This document shows, piece after piece, positions 1 to 7,372 of a DNA stretch of 7,992 nucleotides. Position 1 is the first letter of the stretch. Every line of letters starts with the position of its first letter. Source of the stretch: JBGTIS01 sp041745535 (GTDB lineage: Bacteria > Bacteroidota > Bacteroidia > Cytophagales > Cyclobacteriaceae); contig JBGTIS010000010.1 of the NCBI GenBank assembly GCA_041745535.1, positions 1 through 7,992 of the forward strand, in the 5' to 3' direction. Under the pieces are notes generated by a model, which saw nothing but the letters and a program-made list of their open reading frames with translations, had not been told where the DNA came from and ran no database searches. A program made the translations under genes and the position numbers.

Positions 1-157
1 TTTCCTGATCGAGGTTAGTGGGGAAACTGGTCTGGAGATGCTTTTCTTTGTCTACCGTATTGTAAAAATAAATTTGGTTTGTCCGGCTAAGGTAGGACAG
101 GGACAAAATAGCCGAATTGCGCTGCCAGGAAACCTTAACGGTGTTGGTAAAAGTAGG
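1..157 (-). pseudogene. In-frame continuation of the barrel gene beyond the TAG, cut by the window edge
   Basis: Reading on in the same frame after the TAG gives 52 codons with no further stop up to the window edge. The encoded peptide starts PTFTNTVKVSWQ, continues with barrel-strand-like alternation (SAILSLSYLSRTNQIYFYN) and reaches QTSFPTNLDQE. That is what follows NPxL[K/Q]P in barrel proteins of this family, so this is the displaced C-terminal part of the gene at 158-1903 and not spacer DNA. A single base change (CAG or AAG to TAG) accounts for the break; no insertion or deletion is needed. Whether this part is ever translated cannot be decided from the sequence. The rest of the barrel lies outside the window. 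Confidence 0.8.
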
Positions 158-1903
158 CTAGAGCTGAGGATTGGCATACACAATTAGACTTGGGTCAAAC
201 AATGCAAGAAATGAGGTAAGATGGAAGAAAGAAGGCCGGGTAATGGAGCGGTTGAAACCTATCTGGACAGTGTTTACTGAATCTATTTTATAGTTCAGTC
301 TAACTACCGGAAAAGGTTTCTTAAAGGTCTTATCAAAATCTTCCTGCTCTTCCCTGTCCAGGCGGTAGGTGTAATGCTCATACCGTATTCCCAGCTCGGC
401 ATCGAGCTTTTCTGATAATTCCCCCTTGAAGGAAAGGTAGGCAGCCAGAATCCGCTCCCTGATGCTTTCCTGGGGCGAAAACAGGTCGGGGTCTGACCAA
501 TTTTCATCGTTGAGGCTTTGGAAGGAAGTGGTATTAAATGTATTGTTAAACGTACCTTTTACGCCTGTTTCCATGGTCCATGCATCACCCAACTCATTCA
601 CGTTGTCAAGGCTCACGATCCAAAACTCCATAGGCGTGTCGCGTTCGTATGCGATGGTATGGTCCGGATCATCATTATTCAGGAGATCTCCGGAGTTGCC
701 ATAGCGTATTTTAGCATAATCCAGGTTAAAATTCAGGTGGTTGCCCGCACCCATTTTTTGGAGCAGATTCACATTGGCTGTTAAGTTTGATATATCGGTT
801 TTTGTACCAAACAGGTAATCGGCCTCCCCAACCAACTCATCATTCACATAGTCAAAAGACCTGCTGTCAGCTCCTGATGCCCAAACCTGTTCGGATATTG
901 AGCCTCCCAGCAAAAAGCCGATCACCGTCCGGCCTTCAAAATCTACATCAAGACCCAGGTTAGCCGCATGTTGTCCACCTCGGTAATTACGGAGTGTCAC
1001 AAAGTTTTCGTGGTAATATTCATCGCCCTGGTAGTCATATTCCCTGAAATGGTTTACCTCATAGTTATTTGCCCTACCCCAGTTATAATTATAATCTCCA
1101 AACCAATTAAATTTTCCTTTGCGGGAATTCAGGTTCAGGCTGAGCCCGGCCTTTTCGCGCTGGCCATATCCTCCTGTAAGCGCCACGCTGCCATTAGTAC
1201 CCTGTTGGTCATTCTTTTTTAGAATGATATGGATAATACCAGCCGCACCACTGGCGTCATATTTGGCCGGGGGCTGGTGGATGATCTCAATTTGCTCAAT
1301 ATTTTCAGCACGCATACCCTGCAACTGTGCCATCAGCACTGCTCCCGGTACACGCTGTATTTTATTGTTGATCATCACAAGGACTTCCCCCTTCGCGTTC
1401 ATACCAATACTATTATTCTGCCTGTCTACAATCACCCCGGGAACTTTTTGCAGCAGTTCCAGGCCTGTATTACCGCTCATGGACGGGAAGGCGTCAACAT
1501 TCATAATCATTCTGTCCGGCGCTAACTCATACAGCGGCCTGGTGCCTGTAACGGTTACTTCCTCCAAGGCTATACCTTCTTCTAACACGATAACAGGCAA
1601 TTCCGGAGAAAAGCCTTGCTGGACGGTAAAGGGTTCGGTTTGAGTGGTTTCGTAGCCTACCATGCTAACTGCTACGCGGTAAGTGCCTGCCGCAATATCT
1701 TCAAACACATAGCGGCCGGCCTCGTCTGTGATGGCCCCTTTTATCATTGCGGTATCTGAAGCGGTAAGCAGCAAAGCAGTAGCATAAACCAAAGGCTTGC
1801 CCTCTGCAACGGCCACCCGGCCGGAAAGGGTAAATTGATCCTGAGCCTGGGTTGTAAAAAAATTAAAAGATAGCAGTGCGATAAAAATATGAATTCTGAC
1901 CAT
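158..1903 (-). CDS. Outer-membrane beta-barrel protein (carboxypeptidase-regulatory-like domain, plug, barrel), interrupted by in-frame TAG
   Basis: An outer-membrane protein of the TonB-receptor-like barrel class common in Bacteroidota (OMP_b-brl_3 type); its substrate cannot be told. Residues 1-21 form a signal peptide ending in TTQAQ. Residues about 24-110 are a carboxypeptidase-regulatory-like beta sandwich (LSGRV, then GAITDEAGRYVFEDIAAGTY and VSMVGYE). Residues about 115-230 are a plug domain (LLQKVPGVIVD, GEVLVMINNK, IEQIEIIHQPPAKYDASGAAGIIHIILKK region). Barrel strands follow to the end. The ATG at 1903 is the first possible start, because a TAA lies in frame 21-24 bases upstream. The frame stops after 581 residues at TAG (158-160), right after NPQL, where relatives usually have K or Q followed by P and then another 150 or more barrel residues. 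This 581-residue product would lack its C-terminal strands and probably could not insert. There is no SusD partner and no SusC hallmark. A possible regulator site lies upstream at 2068-2096. Family call is firm; function is unknown. Confidence 0.88.
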   Translation of the reverse strand: MVRIHIFIALLSFNFFTTQAQDQFTLSGRVAVAEGKPLVYATALLLTASDTAMIKGAITDEAGRYVFEDIAAGTYRVAVSMVGYETTQTEPFTVQQGFSPELPVIVLEEGIALEEVTVTGTRPLYELAPDRMIMNVDAFPSMSGNTGLELLQKVPGVIVDRQNNSIGMNAKGEVLVMINNKIQRVPGAVLMAQLQGMRAENIEQIEIIHQPPAKYDASGAAGIIHIILKKNDQQGTNGSVALTGGYGQREKAGLSLNLNSRKGKFNWFGDYNYNWGRANNYEVNHFREYDYQGDEYYHENFVTLRNYRGGQHAANLGLDVDFEGRTVIGFLLGGSISEQVWASGADSRSFDYVNDELVGEADYLFGTKTDISNLTANVNLLQKMGAGNHLNFNLDYAKIRYGNSGDLLNNDDPDHTIAYERDTPMEFWIVSLDNVNELGDAWTMETGVKGTFNNTFNTTSFQSLNDENWSDPDLFSPQESIRERILAAYLSFKGELSEKLDAELGIRYEHYTYRLDREEQEDFDKTFKKPFPVVRLNYKIDSVNTVQIGFNRSITRPSFFHLTSFLALFDPSLIVYANPQL

Positions 1904-2120
1904 CGGTATGAATGTTTCTGTTTGTTAAATGGGCATTTCTTGTGTATCTTTCATGGTTTTTTGATGAGCAGTTGTCGTTAGATTACTTTTATCACTGGTA
2001 TGATTACCTTCCATTGGCAACCACACCACAATAAATTATTACTGAATGGCTTCAAGTTGTGAAGAGTTTATGAAAAAGTATTGTAAAAATCGGACCTACC
2101 CCATAGTTTAAAAGGTTGGC
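1904..2120. other. Intergenic region between AraC regulator and barrel gene
   Basis: This 217-base AT-rich spacer holds the AraC terminator-like hairpin at its right end, one copy of the 29-base candidate operator (2068-2096), and a small 5-bp inverted repeat CTTCA-AGTTG-TGAAG (2050-2064). I searched the minus strand for the Bacteroidota promoter form (TTTG or TTG, then TAnnTTTG) and found no convincing match. The spacer is long enough for the barrel gene to have its own promoter. Confidence 0.5.
2068..2096 (-). promoter_or_regulatory. Candidate AraC operator, left copy (upstream of barrel gene)
   Basis: Read on the minus strand, this site contains CCGATTTTTACAATACTT (2076-2093) and matches the plus-strand site at 3059-3087 in 26 of 29 positions. 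It lies 164 bases upstream of the barrel gene's ATG, in the same orientation as that gene, and 24 bases beyond the AraC stop codon. AraC-family proteins commonly bind asymmetric sites of about this length. Its role as an operator is inferred from the repetition and the placement next to a regulator gene. Confidence 0.5.
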
Positions 2121-2132
2121 TCAACCTTTAAA
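2107..2132 (-). terminator. Hairpin overlapping the AraC stop codon
   Basis: An 8-bp perfect stem, AAAGGTTG (2111-2118) paired with CAACCTTT (2122-2129), closes a 3-base loop. Three more A-T pairs form if one A is bulged, making an 11-bp stem. On the minus strand the right arm runs into TTTTAAAC, a short and poor T tract. The AraC stop codon TGA (2121-2123) lies in the loop and the left arm of the transcript. It may be a weak terminator or a 3'-end stabilising hairpin. Confidence 0.45.
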
Positions 2133-2936
2133 ATAATCTTTGTTGAAATCAGATAAATCTTTGAAATAGTCGGCCGGATTTTTTCCTGAAAACCGCGTAA
2201 AATCTTTGATTAAATGCGATTGATCATAGTAGCCGAACTGATACACCATATCCTGCACTTTCATGTTGGGATGTTTTTCCAGAAAACCGCATGCGCGATT
2301 AAAACGGACAATGCTGGCGTAAAGCTTGGGACTGATGCCTACCTCTTTGGTAAAAGTTCTTAATAAATGTCTTTCTGAAATATGCAGTGCTTTACCAATA
2401 GTACCTATGCTAATATTACCTTCATGGTGCATGATCATTTCTATAGCATGTTCAGAATGACCTTTTTGCATTTTATTTTTTGTTAAGAAAGGTGCCAGAA
2501 ATATTTCCATGGCCTGTATATATGCCTTCAAAGTATTCACCGCCTCTAATTGCCCTTTGAGCCGCATACCTGCCTGTCCAAAGGCCATTCCTATCTCTAT
2601 ATAAGCATCTGTTAACTTTTCTGGTGCGAACTCCAATACTTTATACAAAGCCGTAGGCTTTAAATCCACACCAAATAGTTCGGATGGGTCTGCTATGAGG
2701 TGTACCATTCCACAGGTAAGGTGCCCAGCGATACAGCATTTAGGTGTGGTAGTAAGTGTGCCATCAGCAAATAGAAGTCGATGCGGCATTTTACAACAAA
2801 AATGAAAGCCATGATGAATACCTGCCGAAGCCGGCACTTCTACCACCTGCCAGGGTATATAAGGCGCTTCTGCCAGCCAATAACGTTCCACGATAAGATC
2901 CAGTGGCGGGGAAGGTAGCACGGCCTGAAATTTCAT
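2121..2936 (-). CDS. AraC-family transcriptional regulator with DUF6597-like N-terminal domain
   Basis: A 271-residue cytoplasmic transcription factor. The C-terminal half is the AraC/XylS DNA-binding domain with two helix-turn-helix units: residues about 175-200 (ISIGTIGKALHISERHLLRTF) and about 227-251 (VQDMVYQFGYYDQSHLIKDF), ending in the typical FSGKNPADYF. The N-terminal half (about 5-125) resembles the DUF6597 sensor domain of Bacteroidota AraC regulators, with a conserved-looking FGVDLKPTALYKVL segment. It carries an unusual cysteine set: C47-C48, C67-C68 and C75. The ATG at 2936 is secured by an in-frame TGA 24 bases upstream; AAGGG just before it is a very close Shine-Dalgarno-like run. 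The inducer is unknown. Two copies of a 29-base element flank the gene, which suggests autoregulation and control of the downstream barrel gene. It is separated from the hybrid sensor by 319 bases, so it is probably a separate transcript. Confidence 0.93.
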   Translation of the reverse strand: MKFQAVLPSPPLDLIVERYWLAEAPYIPWQVVEVPASAGIHHGFHFCCKMPHRLLFADGTLTTTPKCCIAGHLTCGMVHLIADPSELFGVDLKPTALYKVLEFAPEKLTDAYIEIGMAFGQAGMRLKGQLEAVNTLKAYIQAMEIFLAPFLTKNKMQKGHSEHAIEMIMHHEGNISIGTIGKALHISERHLLRTFTKEVGISPKLYASIVRFNRACGFLEKHPNMKVQDMVYQFGYYDQSHLIKDFTRFSGKNPADYFKDLSDFNKDYFKG

Positions 2937-3058
2937 ACCCTTGAGGCTTTTGTTTTTTCATTGCAAATCCATAAAAGATAGTAAACATTCAGCACAAAAA
3001 CCAGCAACTATTAGCGCTATATTTAGCATGATAATTTTATATCAGGACTAATATCTCA

Positions 3059-3087
3059 GGCCCGATTTTTACAATACTTATTCAAAA
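3059..3087 (+). promoter_or_regulatory. Candidate AraC operator, right copy (upstream of AraC gene)
   Basis: This site contains CCGATTTTTACAATACTT (3062-3079), identical over 18 bases to the minus-strand core at 2076-2093. The wider 29 bases agree at 26 positions. It lies 122 bases upstream of the AraC ATG but points away from that gene, toward the 27-codon plus-strand ORF that starts 43 bases further on. A divergent regulator/target arrangement would give this geometry. The operator role is an inference. Confidence 0.5.
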
Positions 3088-3129
3088 TCTGTTCATAGGT
3101 TTAAATCCAAAAAACATTATAAAATTTGT

Positions 3130-3213
3130 ATGAAAAATATCGATCGCATTACCAGCATTAGGGCCGAAACACGATTCATTAGACTTTTTATGTTCATTTT
3201 CATGGCTAGATAA
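3130..3213 (+). pseudogene. 27-codon plus-strand ORF, possible remnant of a divergent target gene
   Basis: A short ORF starting ATG AAA AAT and encoding MKNIDRITSIRAETRFIRLF followed by a hydrophobic MFIFMAR, then TAA. It reads like the start of a membrane or exported protein: polar, basic N-terminus, then a hydrophobic run. It follows the right operator copy in the same orientation. No clear Shine-Dalgarno sequence is visible, and nothing recognisable continues after the stop. It may be a true small peptide, a gene remnant, or chance; chance cannot be excluded at this length. Confidence 0.2.
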
Positions 3214-3234
3214 TTTAGACAACTAATACTTTTA

Positions 3235-3250
3235 AGGTCTAACAAGACCT
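3235..3250 (-). terminator. Small hairpin downstream of the hybrid sensor gene
   Basis: AGGTCT (3235-3240) and AGACCT (3245-3250) form a perfect 6-bp stem around an AACA loop, starting five bases after the hybrid-sensor stop codon. On the minus strand it is followed only by TAAAAG, so it lacks a proper T tract. On the plus strand it is followed by GTTTTT. The position favours an end-of-transcript role for the hybrid-sensor gene, but the strength looks low. Confidence 0.35.
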
Positions 3251-3255
3251 GTTTT

Positions 3256-6200
3256 TCAAAGAGAGCGCGTTGCCAGATACTCAGAAGGGGTTTGCTTGAA
3301 GTGCTTCTGGAAGCATTTGGTAAAGTAAGAAGGATCGTGGAAGCCTGTCTGAAATGCCACTTCAGCAATGTTGCCCGCACCTCGGGAAAGCAGGTCGGCG
3401 GCTCGTTTCAGCCGGATGATCCGAATGAAATCCCCGGGAGTATAATCGGTCAGGGCTTTGAGCTTGCGGAAAAGCTGGGCTCTGCTCATGCCGACTTCCC
3501 GGGTGAAGGCGTCTATCCCGAATGAAGTATCGGCAATATGATCCTCTACAATCCGCATCACTCGCTGCAGGAATTGCTGATCCACCGAAGCTACCAGGAT
3601 GGATTGGGGTTCCAGGGTAATTTGTCGACTGTAGTGCTCCCGCATTTTCTGCCGTTCGGCAATGCGGTTTCGCACGATCAGGCGTAACTCATCTCCATCA
3701 AAGGGTTTGCAGAGGTAGTCATCGGCTCCGATTTCCAGACCGGATAGTTTGCTATTGCGGTCAGCCTTAGCGGTAAGCAGGATGATGGGAATATAGGAGG
3801 TTAGTTCATCGGTTTTGAGTTGTTCACAGAGTTGGTAGCCATCCATCTTAGGCATCATGATATCGCTGATGATCAGGTCAGGCAGTAACTCCTGGGCCAG
3901 GATAATCCCTTCTTTGCCATTTTCCGCTTCCCCGACCTGATAATGAGCTTCCAAGATATTGCGAATGAAGTGGCGCATGTCTGTATTGTCCTCTACCACC
4001 AGAATGAGCGGGTTATTATTTGTCGCATCCACCGGCGCGGCTTTATTTTCCGCTTCCAATACCCTATGGTCTTTCGAGATGTTCTGATCAATGGGTATCC
4101 TTTTCCTTGCCTCTATTTTCACTGTATCTTTGATCTCTTGCTTCAACAGATGGGCTTTACCCAATGGCAGCCACACAGTGAAAGTGGTTCCTTTCCCTTC
4201 CTTGCTGTCCACCATGATGCGGCCATGATGCAATTCGGTCAACTCTTTGGCTAGTGCCATGCCCAGCCCACTGCCTTCATGAACCCGGATCTGAGAGCTA
4301 TCCACCTGATAAAAACGATCAAAGACTTTGTCCAGTTCTTCAGGGGGAATACCTGTACCGGTATCCTTCACCGAGATCAGCGCCCACTGGTTTTCCTGTG
4401 ATTTAAGGTATAGAATGACTTCTCCCCTTTCGGATATAAATTTGAAAGCATTGGACAAAAGGTTATGTACGATCTTCTCTATCTTCTCTTGGTCTGCATA
4501 TAGCATAAGTTCTGGCATTTCGGGATAGAAGAAAAATTTAATCCTTTTATCAGCAGCGATAGACTCATAGGCAGCAGCGATTTGTCTGAGTAAAGCAACC
4601 AGATCGGTGTAGGTAGCTTGTAATCGCATCTTGCCTGCTTCCAGTTTGCTGATGTCTAATAATTGATTGATGAGGTTGAGCAGGCGCTGTCCGTTGCGGA
4701 TCATCACGCCGAATACCGCCTTGCGGTCGCCTCTGAAAGTACCTTCATACATGTCTTTCAGCGGCCCCAGGATGAGGGTGAGGGGGGTACGGAACTCATG
4801 AGAGATGTTGGCAAAGAAACGGGTCTTGATACTGTCCAGTTCAGTGAGATAGGTCGCTCTTTGTCGGAGCTTGACCCGTTTGATTTCATAATAGCGGATC
4901 GTCCAAAGTATCCCTAAAGCCAGTAAACTATATAACGCGTACGCCCACCAGGTCTGCCACCAGGGAGGCAAGATGATGATCTTCATAGAAGCCCCCTGCT
5001 CATTCCAGATACCATCTCCGACAGCCGCTTTTACACGGAATACATGCTCACCCGGGGCTACATTCGTATAACTGGCAAAGCGCCTGCCGTCACTGTGGAC
5101 CCAGTCTTTGTCTACACCTTCTAACTTATAGGAATACTGTTTCTTTTCAGTTGCATCGTAATTGATGGCTACAAACTCGAAGGAAAGAAAATTTTCATCA
5201 TAGGGCAATTCTATAAGACTTTCTGGTACAGGCAAGCTCTTTTCCAGCACCTTAAAGCCGGTGATATAAACGGGGGGAGCAGGAGCCTGCTGGTCTTTGA
5301 TGCTGTCGGGATGAAAAATAACAAAGCCATTCCAGGTGCCAAACAATAACTTACCCTTTCGTTTATAGACACTGTTTTCAATAAAAGAAGGCATAAAGTG
5401 CAGGCCATCACTTGCATCGAAGTTACGGAAGGTACGGGTGGCAGGGGTAAATCGGGAGAGGCCATGGTGGGTACCAATCCATAAGTTGCCCTGATCATCG
5501 TCAACAATACTAACTACCCGGTTTCCAGGCAAGCCATCCTGGGTCGTAAACTGAGTAAAGGTACCGGTGCCGGGATCAAACCGGTTCAATACCCCCAGCC
5601 GGGAACCGATCCAGAGGATGCTTTGCTCATCTTCAAAGAGGCTCCACAAATCGTGAATATTTTCCTCTCCGGTACGGTAGGGAGGATGGTAGTGGGTAAA
5701 CTGTGCTGTCTTGGGGTCCAGCCGACTCAAGCCATTGGTAGAAGATACCCAGATGTCTCCGTTCCGACCCACCAATAAATCATGAACCATTCCCTGGAGC
5801 TGACCTATAGTATCCTTTTCGTCTGTCTGATAGTAAGTAAACTGCCTGGTCAGGGGATCAAAAGAAGCCAGGCCCTCATTCATACTTCCCATCCAGAGCC
5901 TGCCCGCCGCATCCACATCCAGACAATCGACAGTGATTTTACAGGCATAGCGGGTAAAAGTGCCTGTATGACGGTTGTAAAGATACAATGCCTTATCAAC
6001 TTTACCGCCCACCCAAAGGCGGCCTTCACTGTCTTCCAACAGTGGCCAATATTTTGGATAATCCTGGTGTTCATGCTCGGGATTAACTACTACATGCGTA
6101 AGCTCATGGTTGAGAGGGTTAAACTGGTAGAGACCATTGGCTGAACTTACCACCCAAACCATTCCGGTATGGTCTTCTAAGATAGATTCAATCATATTTT

Positions 6201-7311
6201 CTAGTCGCCAAAAAGGAGCAGGGGTAGGAATGATCTGATGCACATAGAAAGGATGAGCCAGTAAGGAAGCCTTGTTCAGGCCAGGTCGCATCCCTATCCA
6301 CAGGTTTCCCATGCGGTCTTTATAAATTGAAAGGATATTGTTATTGCTCAGGCTGCCCGGTTGCGAGGGGTCAGCCCTATAGGTTACAATCTGGTTCGTC
6401 TTTGGGTTGACGCGTTGCAGTCCTTTGTTGGTGGCTAGCCAGAGGTATCCATCAGCTTCATAGAGGCCATTCCGGTTTATATATTTATTCACCAGGTCTG
6501 GATAATAGGGTATGGCCACCGGGTTTTTCTGACCCATATTTACCTGGAATATTCCATCTCCCAAGGTGCCAACCCAAGCTACTCCTTCTCTGTCTAAGTG
6601 TAAAGCGCCAGCCCACAATTTACCACCGGAAGGGGAGAGCAGGGGCAAAAGCGTGTATTTACTTGTCTGGGGATCAAACTGCCAGAGCCCTTCCTGGCTT
6701 ACTCCCCAAAATCTGCCCTGAGCATCCTGCTGTAAAAAGTCAATCAAGTTATCATAAGAATAATAGGCGTAGTTCTGCGGGGCAAGATCGCGCCTACCAG
6801 GGAAAGGGAACAAGGTGTACTGCTTTGTGGCCAGGTCAAAGCGGGCCAGGCCCAGGCCACAGTTTAACCATAGTCTGCCCTGGCTGTCTGCGAAAATTGA
6901 GATGGCAATATCCCAGCTGCTAGTCTGCAGGGAATCAATGAGATAATTCCTTACTTTACCTGTTCGTTTGTCCAGTTGATGTAACCCCCCTCCCTCGGTA
7001 GGAAACCAGAGACTGCCTTGCCCGTCATCAAGCATATCATGTATTCTCTGAGACCGCAAGCTACGATCCGGGTCAGTAGGATCGGTTTTCCAGATCGTGG
7101 TGGTTGAACCATCGTATTTAACCAGGCCCTGGTAGGTAGCAAACCACATAAAACCCTCCTGATCCTGATAGCTCTTCCACACCGCGGTATGCGGAACCTG
7201 ATTGGGAGAAAGGTGTTCAAAATGGAGGTTTTCCGGCTGTGCCAGCAGGTGAGTGTTTACAGCACAGCATAGGCAAAAAGCTACAAAAAACGCGTTTACT
7301 GTCACCTTCAT
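3256..7311 (-). CDS. Hybrid two-component system sensor/response regulator (HTCS: propellers, Y_Y_Y, kinase, receiver, AraC HTH)
   Basis: A one-protein signalling system of 1351 residues that senses a periplasmic ligand, typically a glycan fragment in this family, and activates transcription. Order: signal peptide 1-24 (ending THLLAQ); fourteen Reg_prop-type repeats from about 52 to 667 (for example GNLWIGTHHGLSRF), fitting two seven-bladed propellers; Y_Y_Y domain about 713-780; one membrane helix about 784-806; HisKA with phospho-acceptor H838 in SHEFRTPLT; HATPase with N950/N954, DTGTGI (983-988) and GSGLGMAL (1013-1020); receiver about 1102-1218 with E1107-D1108, D1150 in DIMMPKMDG, T1180 and K1202; AraC HTH about 1249-1348. 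All catalytic residues are present, so it should be active. The frame is open up to an ATG at 7407, but that start would overlap the upstream gene by 35 bases and place 32 extra residues before the signal peptide, so I prefer 7311. No SusC/SusD or glycan enzyme lies nearby in the window. Confidence 0.95.
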   Translation of the reverse strand: MKVTVNAFFVAFCLCCAVNTHLLAQPENLHFEHLSPNQVPHTAVWKSYQDQEGFMWFATYQGLVKYDGSTTTIWKTDPTDPDRSLRSQRIHDMLDDGQGSLWFPTEGGGLHQLDKRTGKVRNYLIDSLQTSSWDIAISIFADSQGRLWLNCGLGLARFDLATKQYTLFPFPGRRDLAPQNYAYYSYDNLIDFLQQDAQGRFWGVSQEGLWQFDPQTSKYTLLPLLSPSGGKLWAGALHLDREGVAWVGTLGDGIFQVNMGQKNPVAIPYYPDLVNKYINRNGLYEADGYLWLATNKGLQRVNPKTNQIVTYRADPSQPGSLSNNNILSIYKDRMGNLWIGMRPGLNKASLLAHPFYVHQIIPTPAPFWRLENMIESILEDHTGMVWVVSSANGLYQFNPLNHELTHVVVNPEHEHQDYPKYWPLLEDSEGRLWVGGKVDKALYLYNRHTGTFTRYACKITVDCLDVDAAGRLWMGSMNEGLASFDPLTRQFTYYQTDEKDTIGQLQGMVHDLLVGRNGDIWVSSTNGLSRLDPKTAQFTHYHPPYRTGEENIHDLWSLFEDEQSILWIGSRLGVLNRFDPGTGTFTQFTTQDGLPGNRVVSIVDDDQGNLWIGTHHGLSRFTPATRTFRNFDASDGLHFMPSFIENSVYKRKGKLLFGTWNGFVIFHPDSIKDQQAPAPPVYITGFKVLEKSLPVPESLIELPYDENFLSFEFVAINYDATEKKQYSYKLEGVDKDWVHSDGRRFASYTNVAPGEHVFRVKAAVGDGIWNEQGASMKIIILPPWWQTWWAYALYSLLALGILWTIRYYEIKRVKLRQRATYLTELDSIKTRFFANISHEFRTPLTLILGPLKDMYEGTFRGDRKAVFGVMIRNGQRLLNLINQLLDISKLEAGKMRLQATYTDLVALLRQIAAAYESIAADKRIKFFFYPEMPELMLYADQEKIEKIVHNLLSNAFKFISERGEVILYLKSQENQWALISVKDTGTGIPPEELDKVFDRFYQVDSSQIRVHEGSGLGMALAKELTELHHGRIMVDSKEGKGTTFTVWLPLGKAHLLKQEIKDTVKIEARKRIPIDQNISKDHRVLEAENKAAPVDATNNNPLILVVEDNTDMRHFIRNILEAHYQVGEAENGKEGIILAQELLPDLIISDIMMPKMDGYQLCEQLKTDELTSYIPIILLTAKADRNSKLSGLEIGADDYLCKPFDGDELRLIVRNRIAERQKMREHYSRQITLEPQSILVASVDQQFLQRVMRIVEDHIADTSFGIDAFTREVGMSRAQLFRKLKALTDYTPGDFIRIIRLKRAADLLSRGAGNIAEVAFQTGFHDPSYFTKCFQKHFKQTPSEYLATRSL

Positions 7312-7372
7312 ATATCGCAAGGGTGAAATATGGTAAGTTACGAAAAAGAAAAGAGATATAAAATGGATCATT

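Larger units (their letters stand above)
2937..3255. other. 319-base intergenic region between hybrid sensor and AraC regulator
   Basis: An AT-rich spacer without a sizeable gene. From right to left it holds a hairpin just past the hybrid-sensor stop (3235-3250), a 27-codon plus-strand ORF (3130-3213), the right copy of the candidate operator (3059-3087), and an 8-base palindrome TAGCGCTA (3012-3019). The AraC promoter should lie between about 2960 and 3060. A TATCTTTT on the minus strand (2973-2980) is one base from the Bacteroidota -7 form TAnnTTTG, but no TTG is at the right distance, so I do not call it. Confidence 0.5.

Noticed and set aside
158..160. TAG reassigned to an amino acid genome-wide
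   Set aside because: Only one in-frame TAG is seen among four genes, and recoding of TAG is not known to me in ordinary Bacteroidota. A point mutation or base-call error is simpler.
1119..1643. 174-codon plus-strand ORF opposite the barrel gene
   Set aside because: It is fully antisense to the plug-domain coding region, which has clear family motifs. The translation shows no domain pattern and is rich in Pro, Ser and Ile as expected from a shadow frame.
158..1903. SusC-type TonB receptor
   Set aside because: The plug lacks the SusC hallmark segment, the intact protein would probably be shorter than SusC, and no SusD gene is adjacent in the window.
3117..3380. 87-codon minus-strand ORF overlapping the end of the hybrid sensor
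   Set aside because: It overlaps the AraC-type HTH coding region in another frame and shows no recognisable features.
5782..6144. 120-codon plus-strand ORF, with similar ORFs opposite the propeller region
   Set aside because: These are antisense to strongly supported propeller repeats and have no motif of their own.
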